Assembly (NCBI RefSeq): GCF_016804325.1
Contig: NZ_CP043627.1
Location: forward strand, 4,771,001-4,835,000
DNA from: Methylobacterium aquaticum
Lineage (GTDB): Bacteria > Pseudomonadota > Alphaproteobacteria > Rhizobiales > Beijerinckiaceae
Length of the DNA stretch: 64,000 nt
Reading direction: 5' to 3'
Of this stretch, positions 18,301 to 26,106 are shown piece by piece. The position numbers and the translations under genes were made by a program. The stretch's first letter is position 1, and each line of letters starts with the position of its first letter. The notes under the pieces are model-generated. The model was not told where the DNA came from and did no database searches. It worked only from the letters and a program-made list of their open reading frames with translations.

Positions 18301-18472
18301 CCCCGAACTGGTCGAGGCCCATGTCGCGGGCCTGCGCCAGCTCGTCGGGGCGTTCATGGCGGGCGAGGCCTCCTACCTGTCGCGGCCCTATCCGAAATAC
18401 GCCAAGGCGTATTCGGATTACGATCACCTGGCGCGGGTCAGGGAATGGTCGCTGATCGAGGGGGAGGAGTAA
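15341..18472 (+). CDS. addB: Double-strand break repair protein AddB
   Basis: Subunit of the AddAB helicase-nuclease that resects DNA ends before RecA loading. The 1043-residue length fits alphaproteobacterial AddB. The N-terminal inactive-helicase part begins at FTIAPGLRFLDTLAEALL and contains YLPTRRAARALA. The C-terminal RecB-like nuclease is intact: ADRIETHRDGRHTIIDFKTG, with Asp916 and Lys918. The protein ends normally near REWSLIEGEE. In most relatives addA follows directly; here the next gene is a GGDEF-EAL gene on the opposite strand, so addA must be elsewhere or lost. Confidence 0.93.
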   Translation: MSEGHVFTIAPGLRFLDTLAEALLSGRLVGDLAGGPFGLAAVTLYLPTRRAARALAAILARECGPAALLPRMVPLGEADEAELDLLSAPPGERRDEVLRPPIPSLERRLILARLVQAWAGTVDRQLLPLGDEVPFRVPSSPADAIGLAADLEGLMDSLAVEGLPWDDIAGAVEAEHSRYFSLTLDFVRIAAEHWPKILADRGVADPVQRGRALVLAEAARLTRERPSDPVIVAGSTGSVPATARLITAIAGLPRGAVVLPGLDRDLDAAGWTAIDPAGDGVAAAHAHPQAVLHRLVGKDFLALDRAAIIPLGTPTPGAAARAGLLSQALRPAETTDAWADLDPAIRERLARDGAAGIRVVEAADEREEALAIAVALREALDEPDRTAALITPDRALALRVAAELRRWTIVADDSAGEPLARSPAGRLARLAADVAALDAKPERVLALLAHPLVRLGLTRDEVERAAAALEIGVLRGPAPAKGFSGIEEALRLARTEERPHDPRPRRRLTPEDWEAAEDVLLRLSVAFRDFVADEDDAPDDLIAIAKNHRATCDLLMEGPEEDQAECDASVAVLDALFDDMELAEPGLLAGRFSDYPAFFTALSRERVVSRRKASPHPRLRILGLLEARLLSVDRVVLGGLDEGVWPPKAETDAFLNRPMRGRVGLPPPERRLGQTAHDFVQALGCPDAIVTRAHKREGAPTVPSRFLQRLRAFAGEEAWKGLVKGGQRFRSLAAAIDAGTAPLPPRLRRPAPRPDPALFPRSLSVTEIETLVRDPYGIFARHVLGLDALEPVAVQPSASDRGTIVHAVLGGFAERFPEGLPALDEAEQVLYALAADAFGPIADAYPELYAEWWPRFQRLAEAFLAWEAERRPGIRRVAAESGGRWALDIPGGHVLTLRARADRIETHRDGRHTIIDFKTGQPPSAREVFAGFSPQLTLEAAMLRAGAFKGVERAAETPDLLYIRAGGGKTPLDPAPLKPPRGDGRTLPELVEAHVAGLRQLVGAFMAGEASYLSRPYPKYAKAYSDYDHLARVREWSLIEGEE

Positions 18473-18775
18473 GGCGACATCCAGAGAAGCACTTGCGGAT
18501 GTTACCCGAAAGCCCGTTCGACATCGTCCGGGAAATCGACACCCTCCGCGTCACGGATGGACGGCCCCGTTTCGCGGGGGGTGACGGGCATCGGTGTGGG
18601 CGGGTCGGTTCAAGGACGGGCATCTCCGTCCTTCGATGCCATCGTGCCGCCCCCGTGAGGGGACGAGGACGACGGCGGGGCACCGAGGGGTTCGCACACG
18701 CGCTCCTTGCGAGGACCAGGCTCCCATCATCCCCGGACTCGTCGAGGGCGAGAAGCCGGGACGATCCCGAGGACG
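18473..18775. other. Convergent intergenic region after addB, no gene seen
   Basis: No coding region is supported here. A perfect 8-bp hairpin, AAGGACGG (18612-18619) with CCGTCCTT (18626-18633), and a small dyad ACATCC/GGATGT at 18479-18500 could act as terminators for the convergent genes, but neither has a T-tract. AddA is expected here in related genomes but is absent. Confidence 0.5.
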
Positions 18776-21235
18776 TCACCCGCATCGACGCGCCATCTCC
18801 CCGCACTCGCCCGCCAGCATCGGCGCCACCGCCTCGGCCGGGACCGGCCGGCTGATGAGGTAGCCCTGCACCTCGGTGCAGCCCGCCCCGCGCAGGTGGG
18901 ACAGCTGCTCCTCGGTCTCGACGCCCTCGGCGGTGGTGGTCATGTCCAGGCTGTCGGCGAGCGTCGTCACCGCCCGCACGATGGCGAGCGCGTCGGGGCG
19001 CACCGAGAGATCGGCCACGAAGGCGCGGTCGATCTTGATCTTGTCGAACGGGAAGGCCCGCAGGTAGCCGAGCGACGAATAGCCGGTGCCGAAATCGTCC
19101 ATGGCGATGCGCACGCCGAGCCCCTTCAGCCGGTGCAGGATGGCGAGCGTCGAGGCGTTGTCCTGGAGGAGCACGCCCTCGGTGATCTCGAGTTCGAGCC
19201 GGTGCGGGTCGAGGCCGGCGTCGCGCAACGCCGCGATCACCGTGGCGTCGATGTCGCCGCTGCGGAACTGCACCGGCGAGAGGTTGACCGAAACCCGGAC
19301 TCCGTTCGGCCAGCGCGCCGCCTCGCGGCAGGCCTGGCGCAGGACCCACTCGCCCAGCGGCACGATCATGCCGGTCTCCTCGGCGATCGGCACGAAGGCG
19401 GCCGGGCTCACTACGCCGCGGACGGGATGGTGCCAGCGCACCAGGGCCTCGAACCCGGCGATCCGGTTGTCCGACAGGTCCAGGAACGGCTGGAACGCCA
19501 GGGCGAATTGCCGCTCGGCCAGCGCCGCCCGGAGATCGAGCTCGACGCCGCGCCGGGTCTGGACCGCCACGTCCATGGCGGGCTCGAAAAAGCGGTGGAT
19601 GCCCCGCCCCTCGGCCTTGGCGCGGTAGAGCGCCATGTCGGCGGCCCGCAGGAGCCCTTCCGCGTCCTGCCCGTCCGTCGGCGTGAGCGCGATGCCGATG
19701 CTGAGGCCGACCGCGACGCGCTTGCCGTCGATCTCGTAGTCGCGGGTGACCGCCTCGATCAGCCGGGCGGCGAGGCGCCCGGCCTTGAAGCGCGAGGTCG
19801 GGTGCAGGATCACCGCGAACTCGTCGCCGCCGAGCCGGGCCAGGGTGACGCGGCCGGCCTCCGCCTCGTCGCGGATCGCCGCGGTGAGGCGCGCGGTCAC
19901 CTGGCGCAGCAGCTTGTCGCCGACGGCGTGGCCGAGGGTGTCGTTGACGGTCTTGAAGCGGTCGAGGTCGAGGCACAGGACCGCCGTGGGGCCGCCGCGC
20001 ACCCCTGGCTCCCCGGCCAGCGCCTCGGCCAATCCCTCGTGCAGCAAGTTGCGGTTGGGCAGTCCGGTCAGGGCGTCGTGGCGGGCCATGTGGACGATCT
20101 GCGCCTCGGCGCGCTTGGCCGCCGTCACGTCCTCGTGCACCGTCACGAAGCCGCCCTCGGGGGTTGGCGCGTAGGTCACGGCGATGACCCGCCCGTCGAC
20201 GAGGGTCTGGTCGAGACGGTAGCGGGTGCGGCTCGCCAGCCGCTCGCGCACCTGCTGCCAGGCCTCCTCGGGCTGGAGGCCCGGGAAGTTGCCGGCCTCG
20301 GTGCGGCGGTGGATCAGCTCCTCGGCGGTGATGCCCGGATGCACCGTCTCGGCCGACAGGCCGTAGAGGTCGAGGAATTGCCGGTTGACGACGGTGACCC
20401 GGTGATCGGCGTCGAACAGGACGAGCCCGTGCGACATGTGGGTGAGCGCATGGTCGAGGCGGTTCTTCTGCTCGGCCAGCCGCGCATCGGCCCGCGCCCG
20501 GTCGGTGGCATCCTCGTGGACCACCAGGGTCGTGCCGTCGGGCAGCGGCATGATGGTGGTCTTGAGCAGGACGCCGCCCGGTAACTGCCGCTCGCGCTGC
20601 AGGCGGACCCGCTGCGCGATGCGTGCCGATACGTAGGCCCAGGCCTCGTCGGGGCTCATCTGCGGAAAGTTGCCGCTGCCCGCGCTGGTGCGGATCATGG
20701 ATTCGAGCGGCGTGCCGAGGCACAGCAGGTTCGGCGGCAGCCCGAAGATCTCGTGGAGCCGCCCGTTCACGGCGATCAGCGTCAGGTCGGCGTCGAACAG
20801 GCTGACGCCGATGGGCATGTGCTCCACCACAGCCTCGAAGCGTCGCGTCTGCTCCTCGCAGCGTCGCCTCTCGTCTTCGAGGCGTCGCGCCGCCTCGGCC
20901 TGCGCCAGCGCCGGCCCGGACAGTTCGGCGCAGACCCCGCGCCAGCCCGCGACCGTTCCGTCCGTGGCACGCTGCGGCGCCCCACCGAACCGGAACCACC
21001 GGGTCCGCCCGTCGGGGTGCCTGTGCGGCAGGACCAGGTCGCGGAACGGCACCGGGCTCCGCAGCGGCCCGTCATCGGCCGGTCCCTCGCCGGCGAGCCC
21101 CGGCCAGGGTCGCCCGACCGGGTCGGCCTCTCCGGTCAGCGCCCCGTAGCGCCCGCGCACGCTGGTCAGCCGCAGGTCCGCATCGGTTTCCCAGACCCAA
21201 TCGGCGGCGAAGATGTCGAGATCGTCGGGCGGCAT
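18776..21235 (-). CDS. PAS-GGDEF-EAL cyclic-di-GMP signalling protein
   Basis: A soluble 819-residue protein with an N-terminal PAS-like region (1-110), two PAS-7-type sensor repeats (about 130-245 and 255-375), a GGDEF domain and an EAL domain. GGDEF is intact at 469-473, so cyclic-di-GMP synthesis is possible; I see no RxxD inhibitory site just before it. The EAL domain has FEALVRW (595-601), ELEITEG, DDFGTGYSSL, KIDR and EGVETEEQ, so hydrolysis is also possible. Which activity dominates is not predictable. ATG 21235 is preceded by an in-frame GTG at 21238. Confidence 0.92.
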   Translation of the reverse strand: MPPDDLDIFAADWVWETDADLRLTSVRGRYGALTGEADPVGRPWPGLAGEGPADDGPLRSPVPFRDLVLPHRHPDGRTRWFRFGGAPQRATDGTVAGWRGVCAELSGPALAQAEAARRLEDERRRCEEQTRRFEAVVEHMPIGVSLFDADLTLIAVNGRLHEIFGLPPNLLCLGTPLESMIRTSAGSGNFPQMSPDEAWAYVSARIAQRVRLQRERQLPGGVLLKTTIMPLPDGTTLVVHEDATDRARADARLAEQKNRLDHALTHMSHGLVLFDADHRVTVVNRQFLDLYGLSAETVHPGITAEELIHRRTEAGNFPGLQPEEAWQQVRERLASRTRYRLDQTLVDGRVIAVTYAPTPEGGFVTVHEDVTAAKRAEAQIVHMARHDALTGLPNRNLLHEGLAEALAGEPGVRGGPTAVLCLDLDRFKTVNDTLGHAVGDKLLRQVTARLTAAIRDEAEAGRVTLARLGGDEFAVILHPTSRFKAGRLAARLIEAVTRDYEIDGKRVAVGLSIGIALTPTDGQDAEGLLRAADMALYRAKAEGRGIHRFFEPAMDVAVQTRRGVELDLRAALAERQFALAFQPFLDLSDNRIAGFEALVRWHHPVRGVVSPAAFVPIAEETGMIVPLGEWVLRQACREAARWPNGVRVSVNLSPVQFRSGDIDATVIAALRDAGLDPHRLELEITEGVLLQDNASTLAILHRLKGLGVRIAMDDFGTGYSSLGYLRAFPFDKIKIDRAFVADLSVRPDALAIVRAVTTLADSLDMTTTAEGVETEEQLSHLRGAGCTEVQGYLISRPVPAEAVAPMLAGECGEMARRCG

Positions 21236-21338
21236 CACACGGTCTTCTTATGGTCGGCCAAAACTCTCACACATTCGCTGCGATTTCCTTTCTGGAATTG
21301 TAGGCGAAGGGGGCGTGCCACCTGTAATACCAACGGCC

Positions 21339-21914
21339 CTAAAGTTTGACCTGTGCCCAGTCCCGCGCGGTGATGGAGGTGACGAGGTCTGGGTCGTTGG
21401 CGAAGAAGTTCCAGGCGTCGCAGCAGGCGTCGACGATCTGCTGGTAGGTGCGGTAGACCCGGTGGGCGAGCTTGTTCTGGCGCAGGTACTGCCAGACCAA
21501 CTCGATCGGGTTCAGCTCTGGAGACGAGGCCGGCAAGTGTAGCAACGTGATGTTGTCCGGCACCACCAGGCCGCGCGGGCGAGGCTTCTTGGCGGTGCCG
21601 TGATAGCCAGCCCCGTCCAGCACCAGGATCGCGTGCGCGCCGGGCGCCACCTGCCGGCTGATCTCGGCCAGATGCAGCGACATCATCGCGGTGTTGACCG
21701 TCGGCAGCACCAGAGCCGCGCTGGTGCCCCGCGCCGGGCAGGCCGCTCCGAACAGGTATGTCCACTTGTAGCGCTGGTCGCGCGGCGCTCGCGGGCGTGT
21801 CCCCTTGCGCGCCCAGACCCGCGTCAGCGTGCCCTGCTGGCCGACGCGGGCCTCGTCCTGGAACCAGATCTCGAGCGGCTTGCCGTGGGCGGTCTCGGGG
21901 AGGAGTTCCGTCAC
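21339..21914 (-). CDS. IS630 transposase, C-terminal DDE part
   Basis: The second frame of the transposase (191 codons from a possible GTG) carries the catalytic DDE_3 domain: FQDEARVGQ (first Asp), VLDGAGYH (second Asp) and SSPELNPIELVW (Glu). It overlaps the end of the first frame by four bases and lies in the -1 frame relative to it. The full transposase probably arises by ribosomal frameshifting at the A6 run upstream, as in other two-frame IS630 elements. All three acidic residues are present. Confidence 0.9.
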   Translation of the reverse strand: MTELLPETAHGKPLEIWFQDEARVGQQGTLTRVWARKGTRPRAPRDQRYKWTYLFGAACPARGTSAALVLPTVNTAMMSLHLAEISRQVAPGAHAILVLDGAGYHGTAKKPRPRGLVVPDNITLLHLPASSPELNPIELVWQYLRQNKLAHRVYRTYQQIVDACCDAWNFFANDPDLVTSITARDWAQVKL

Positions 21915-22420
21915 CCGCGAGGCGAAGGTTTTTTAAAAGCCTTCTGTGCCGCCTCGTCGGCCTTGGGATGCTGCGGGCGCACCGAGAGCCGCACGAAGCC
22001 GAGCTTGGCCAAGTGCTTGCCGACCGTACGCTCGTGCATCTCGACCCCGAACAGCTCCCTGATGCGCGCCTGCAGGTCGACCCGGCGCCAGCGCACCACG
22101 CCATCCGTGTCCACGTCCGGCCCCGCCTCGACCAGGGCGGCGAGTTGCTGCATCTGCTCGGGCGTCAGCTTGGCGGCGCGGCCCGGCGCCTTACGGTCGC
22201 GCAGACCCGCCAGACCCTCGGCGTTGTAGCGATGCACCCAGTCGCGCAGGGTCTGGCGGTCCATCCCACAGGAGCGGGCCGCTCTGGTGCGGTCGGCGCC
22301 CTCCAGCACCAGAGCGAGCGCCAGCATCCGACGGGCCGCCGGAATGCTCGGTGCCTTGGAGGAGGCCGCGCGCAACTCCTCGGCGGTCAAATCCGTGCGG
22401 GTGATAGCGATCCCGGCCAT
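21911..22420 (-). CDS. IS630 transposase, N-terminal DNA-binding part
   Basis: This 169-codon frame carries the winged/helix-turn-helix segments that recognise the IS ends: ARSCGMDRQTLRDWVHRYN and RIRELFGVEMHERTVGKHL. It ends in KAFKKPSPRG after a TTTTAAAAAAC tract (near 21930), which is where a -1 slip would lead into the DDE frame. I chose ATG 22420 (MAGIAITRTD); the frame is open a little further upstream towards the IS end. Confidence 0.88.
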   Translation of the reverse strand: MAGIAITRTDLTAEELRAASSKAPSIPAARRMLALALVLEGADRTRAARSCGMDRQTLRDWVHRYNAEGLAGLRDRKAPGRAAKLTPEQMQQLAALVEAGPDVDTDGVVRWRRVDLQARIRELFGVEMHERTVGKHLAKLGFVRLSVRPQHPKADEAAQKAFKKPSPRG

Positions 22421-22505
22421 GGCGATCTCTCCTGATCCGGCAACCGAATCAGAAGCCAAGCCGCGGAGCAACACGCCGAGTCACACTCACCGGCCGTTGG
22501 TATGA

Positions 22506-22532
22506 CACCTCAGGATGAGGTGGAAGGGTGGG
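22506..22532. repeat. Solo arm of the three-hairpin repeat beside the IS630 end
   Basis: CACCTCAGGATGAGG followed by T-GGAAGGGTGGG matches the right terminal arm of the ~145-bp repeats at 30965 and 40270. It begins four bases outside the TA at the IS630 right end. No matching left arm is seen on the other side of the IS, so this is a truncated copy, perhaps cut down by the insertion. Confidence 0.6.
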
Positions 22533-22585
22533 ATATCTCCTGATTCCTCTCAGTTGTTGTCAAATTACTCTGCTCAAACAGGCTT

Positions 22586-23383
22586 TCAGCCCAGCACGAA
22601 CCGCTCGATCCCCTCCGCAAACCCCTCCGCCTCGTTCGTCCCCGTCACCTGCGTCGCCGCCCGCTTCACCGCGTCGCTCGCATTGCCCATCGCGATCGAC
22701 AGGCCGGCGCGGGAAAACATCGCCGTGTCGTTGGCCATGTCGCCGAGCACCGCCACCCGGTCGAGCGGGATGCCCATCTCCCCGGCGATGCGGGCCACGA
22801 AATGGCCCTTGTCGACATGGGGCGGGGTGACGTCGAGGTAGTAGGCCTGCGAGCGGTGGACCGCCGCGCCGTCGCCGATCTCGTCGGCCAGACGCGGTTC
22901 GAGGGCGGCGAGCCGGGCGTGGTCGCGGGAGACGCCAACGAGCTTCGCCGCGCCGGCGAGATGCGGCGCGAGGTCGTCGACGACGCGGGGCTCGGCCTCG
23001 AGGGTGCGGCGCTCCAGATCCGTGTAGGGGCCGTCCGGATCGGTCACGAGCCACGCGCCCTCGGCAAAGACCCACAGATCGATTCCCTCGGCGGCGAAGC
23101 GCGCGGCGGCCTGCCGCGCCGCGGCTTCCGGGATCAGGGTCTCGTCGATGAGCGACAGGTCGGGCCGCACCACCGTCGAGCCGTTGAAGGCGCCCATTGG
23201 CAGGGCGAGGCCGAGGGCCTCGACCAGCGGGCGCAGGCCGATCGGCGGGCGGCTCGACGCCACCGTGAAGGCGATGCCGCGGGCACGCAGGGCCTCGACG
23301 GCGCGGATCGTGCGCGCCGTCAGCCGCTTGTCGCCGGTGACGAGGGTGCCGTCGACGTCGGTGACCACGAGGGAAACGGGCAA
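22586..23383 (-). CDS. Cof-type HAD-IIB phosphatase
   Basis: A 265-residue haloacid dehalogenase-superfamily phosphatase. Motif I is VVTDVDGTLV (nucleophile Asp near residue 9), motif II lies in FTVASSRPP, and motifs III/IV are seen as DKGHFVARI and LGDMANDTAMF. The large C2 cap between motifs II and III is typical of Cof/YbiV-like enzymes, which hydrolyse sugar phosphates, FMN or similar small phosphates. No neighbour indicates the substrate. The stop lies close to the IS630 flank. Confidence 0.88.
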   Translation of the reverse strand: MPVSLVVTDVDGTLVTGDKRLTARTIRAVEALRARGIAFTVASSRPPIGLRPLVEALGLALPMGAFNGSTVVRPDLSLIDETLIPEAAARQAAARFAAEGIDLWVFAEGAWLVTDPDGPYTDLERRTLEAEPRVVDDLAPHLAGAAKLVGVSRDHARLAALEPRLADEIGDGAAVHRSQAYYLDVTPPHVDKGHFVARIAGEMGIPLDRVAVLGDMANDTAMFSRAGLSIAMGNASDAVKRAATQVTGTNEAEGFAEGIERFVLG

Positions 23384-23396
23384 GGGCTGAGCCTCC

Positions 23397-24659
23397 TCAG
23401 ATTTCCCGGTGCACCGGCACCGGCTCGGGGGCGGCCTCGGGCCGCAGGGGGACGATCCGGGGATTCGTCACCCGGTCGCGCAGGGCCTGCGGCCCGAGCG
23501 TCAGGGCGAAGAAATCGTATTCGCCGGGCAGATCGTTGGCCATCAGGAACTGGAAATGCATCCGGAACGGCCGGAACGAGATCCGCCGGTACACCTCCGG
23601 GACGATGATCTCGCGGAACTTCGTCGAGCGGATCAGCGGGTTGCGCACCGGGCCCTCGGGCGTCTCGCCGAGGTCCCGCGCGGGGTTGAAGCCGGGAAAG
23701 TTCATCCAGTCCTGCGGTGCCTGGTAATCGACCCAGACCACCCGGCCGCTGCCGACGAGCCGCATCACGTCGGCCCGCGCCCGGCGCGCCCGCGGATTGA
23801 TGGTGACGAGGGGCAGCCCGGCCCCCAGGGTCAGGAGCGAGAGGCGTGGCGTCAGCGGCAACTCCCGCTCCAGCACCCGCGCGGCGACCTCGGCGGCGGT
23901 CAGCCCGCCGGAGGAATGGCCGACGATCAGGACCTCGTCGACCTCGCCCGCCCGGCAGACATCCGCGACGTGATCGGCGAACAGGTCGAGGCGCGCCTCG
24001 TAATCGGCGCGCCAGCCGTTGCTGTGCTGCCAGTTGAACACCCAGTCGTTGATGAGCTGGCGCAGGAAGATCCGGTCGAGGAGCGGGGTGGCGGCGAGCA
24101 CGAGGCCGATCCCCGCGAGCGCCCCGATCGCACCCGCGGCGAGGCCCGGCAGCCAGCCGGCGAGGAGATGCGCGACGCCGGTGCCGAGCAGGGCCGCGAG
24201 CCCCCCCAGGATCACCGTCATGCCGAAGGGATAGAGGATGACGTTGCCGTACTTCCAGTTCAGGCCGTAGAGCCGAAACAGCTTACCCGTCAGGAGGCTG
24301 TGCAGGATGCCGGCGGTCAGCAGCGCCATCGAGGCGATCAGGGGCCGCCGGAAATCCGCGCGCACGATGTCGTCCCACAGCAGCACCTCGTAGGTCGTGC
24401 GGGTCTCGTGGCCGGGCTCTCCGGATTCGACGGTCCAGGTCTGCACCAGGCCGTCGGCCCGGGTCTCGGCCCGGGTGATCGACTTCCGCCCGATGGCGAA
24501 GCGCTTGGCGTAGCGGGTGAATTCCCGGGCGAACAGGGCGCGGTAGCGCTTGGTCGAGTCGGGGTCGTAGCCCGGCAGGTAGACGACGTGGCGCCGCCGC
24601 ACGGGGTCCGACCCCTGCACGGCCGCCTCGGGCGGCGTGAAGCCGATCTCTGTGGTCAT
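23397..24659 (-). CDS. Alpha/beta-hydrolase-like protein with an internal membrane region
   Basis: A 420-residue protein of unknown role. After an N-terminal strand, VVYLPGYDPDSTKRY, there is a hydrophobic block of three to four membrane segments (about residues 105-205), and then a hydrolase-like half with the nucleophile elbow VGHSSGG. This suggests a serine hydrolase whose fold is interrupted by membrane helices. The catalytic Asp and His are not obvious. ATG 24659 is chosen because the conserved-looking sequence begins there; the frame is open another 60 codons upstream. It runs in the same direction as the HAD gene, 13 bases before it. Confidence 0.65.
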   Translation of the reverse strand: MTTEIGFTPPEAAVQGSDPVRRRHVVYLPGYDPDSTKRYRALFAREFTRYAKRFAIGRKSITRAETRADGLVQTWTVESGEPGHETRTTYEVLLWDDIVRADFRRPLIASMALLTAGILHSLLTGKLFRLYGLNWKYGNVILYPFGMTVILGGLAALLGTGVAHLLAGWLPGLAAGAIGALAGIGLVLAATPLLDRIFLRQLINDWVFNWQHSNGWRADYEARLDLFADHVADVCRAGEVDEVLIVGHSSGGLTAAEVAARVLERELPLTPRLSLLTLGAGLPLVTINPRARRARADVMRLVGSGRVVWVDYQAPQDWMNFPGFNPARDLGETPEGPVRNPLIRSTKFREIIVPEVYRRISFRPFRMHFQFLMANDLPGEYDFFALTLGPQALRDRVTNPRIVPLRPEAAPEPVPVHREI

Positions 24660-24900
24660 CGCTGCCCTGTCATCCGCATCGTCCCGTCCTGACCGCCGCA
24701 ATTTGGTAACCCTTGTCGTGCTTCCAAGAGAGTGCGTCGCACACCACGACAGGCCCCGCGCCGGGCATCCGGCCCTGTGTCTAACGGGGAAGGCGGCGGT
24801 GGAGGAGGGCTCCCGAGGGCAGTGTGACACGAGGGCCACGGACAGGGGCCTCCGACTCGGCTACGGACCACTCTCAAGGTAAGGACGAGCACTCTCGCCG

Positions 24901-26070
24901 ATGCGCGCACTCCCGATCGCCCTCTGCACCGCCCTCGCGGTCTCGGGCTGCTCCAACTTCCTGCCGGCGGCCGGCCCGACGGCCAGCGCGGTCGCATCGG
25001 GCGCCGACGTGGCGACCGACCAGGGCCTGCTCGCCCGCTACGAGATCATCGACGTCAACGCCCCGGTGGTCGAGGCCCTGCGCGGCCGACCCCTCGACAG
25101 CCTGCTCGCCTCCTTCGGCGACCGCCGCCCCTCCGTCGAGCCGGTGATCGGCGTCGGCGACACCGTGGCGGTGACCATCTACGAGGCCAGCACCGGCGGC
25201 CTGTTCTCCGGCTCCCTGTCGGTCGACCGGTTCTCCTCGGGTTCGAAATCGGCCACCATCCCGCCCCAGATCGTGACCCGCGACGGCGCCATCACGGTGC
25301 CGTATGCCGGCCGCATCCAGGTGGCGGGCAAGCGCGTCCAGGACGTGCAGGCCCAGATCGAGCAGGAGCTCGCCGGCAAGGCGATCGAGCCGCAGGTGAT
25401 CGTCACCGTGGTGCAGCCGACCAGCACCGCCGTGACGGTGACCGGCGAAGTGACCGCGGGCGCCCGGGTGCCGCTCTCCACCAAGGGCGACCGGCTGCTC
25501 GACGTGGTGGCGGGAGCCGGGGGCGTGCGCGCCCCGGTCTCCGAGACCTTCGTGCGGCTCTCGCGCGGCTCGACCACCGCGACGGTGCCGCTCACGGCGG
25601 TCGTCTCCAACCCGCGCGAGAACATCTTCCTGCGCCCGGGCGACACGCTGACCCTGGTGCGCGACCCCCAGACCTTCCTGGCGGTCGGCGCGCTCGGCGC
25701 GCAATCCGAGATTCCGTTCGCGGCGGAAGGCATCACGCTCGCCCAGGCGCTCGCCAAGGCGCGGGGCCTCTCGGACGTGCAGGCCGACCCGGCCGGCGTG
25801 TTCCTGTTCCGGTTCGAGCCGGCCTCGGTGGTTCGCCGCCTGCGCCCCAACAGCCCGCTGCTGTCCTCGAACTTCGTGCCGGTGGTCTACCGGATCAACA
25901 TGCGCGATCCCAACAGCCTGTTCGTCTCCCAGGCGTTCCGGATGCGCAACCGCGACCTCGTCTACGTCTCGAACGCCCCCTTCACCGAGGTCCAGAAGGT
26001 GCTCGGCGTGTTCTCGACCATCACCGCGCCGGTCTCGGCCGGCGCCTCGGTCTATGCCGGCGTGAGGTAG
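24901..26070 (+). CDS. Polysaccharide export lipoprotein (Wza/GumB family)
   Basis: Outer-membrane export protein of 389 residues. It has a lipoprotein signal peptide with lipobox VSGC (Cys17). The Poly_export domain is seen at IGVGDTVAVTIYEAS and DGAITVPYAGRIQV, followed by SLBB-like repeats (VTVTGEVTAGARVPL; FLAVGALGAQSEIPF). Such proteins form the periplasm-spanning channel for capsule or exopolysaccharide in Wzx/Wzy systems. Its usual partners (Wzc-like co-polymerase, glycosyltransferases) are not adjacent. It ends just before a strong symmetrical hairpin. Confidence 0.9.
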   Translation: MRALPIALCTALAVSGCSNFLPAAGPTASAVASGADVATDQGLLARYEIIDVNAPVVEALRGRPLDSLLASFGDRRPSVEPVIGVGDTVAVTIYEASTGGLFSGSLSVDRFSSGSKSATIPPQIVTRDGAITVPYAGRIQVAGKRVQDVQAQIEQELAGKAIEPQVIVTVVQPTSTAVTVTGEVTAGARVPLSTKGDRLLDVVAGAGGVRAPVSETFVRLSRGSTTATVPLTAVVSNPRENIFLRPGDTLTLVRDPQTFLAVGALGAQSEIPFAAEGITLAQALAKARGLSDVQADPAGVFLFRFEPASVVRRLRPNSPLLSSNFVPVVYRINMRDPNSLFVSQAFRMRNRDLVYVSNAPFTEVQKVLGVFSTITAPVSAGASVYAGVR

Positions 26071-26072
26071 GG

Positions 26073-26105
26073 GCGAAGGGGCGGGCGTCAGGCCCGCCCC
26101 TTCGC
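26073..26105. terminator. Symmetrical hairpin between convergent genes
   Basis: GCGAAGGGGCGGGC (26073-26086) pairs perfectly with GCCCGCCCCTTCGC (26092-26105) around a 5-base loop. It fills the space between the export gene and the convergent dehydrogenase gene. There is no T-tract, but position and a 14-bp stem suggest a bidirectional terminator. Confidence 0.7.
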
Positions 26106-26106
26106 G

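Larger units (their letters stand above)
21330..22500 (-). mobile_element. IS630-family insertion sequence
   Basis: A 1171-bp element bounded by CCAACGGCC (21330-21338) and its inverse GGCCGTTGG (22492-22500). The similarity extends inward to about 16 of 21 positions. It is flanked on both sides by TA (21328-21329 and 22501-22502), the target duplication of IS630/mariner elements. It carries two overlapping frames for an N-terminal helix-turn-helix part and a C-terminal DDE part. The intact ends and catalytic residues suggest a recent, possibly active copy. Confidence 0.92.

Noticed and set aside
15317..18427. 1036-codon open frame antisense to addB
   Set aside because: Low-complexity composition and no motif; the sense frame encodes a full AddB.
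18438..20999. 853-codon alternative frame over the GGDEF-EAL gene
   Set aside because: Arginine/alanine/proline-rich shadow in the wrong frame; only the other frame shows the PAS, GGDEF and EAL motifs.
21240..22585. Composite transposon or prophage around the IS630 copy
   Set aside because: There is a single IS with its own TA duplications. The flanking genes are ordinary, and no second copy, integrase or phage gene is present.
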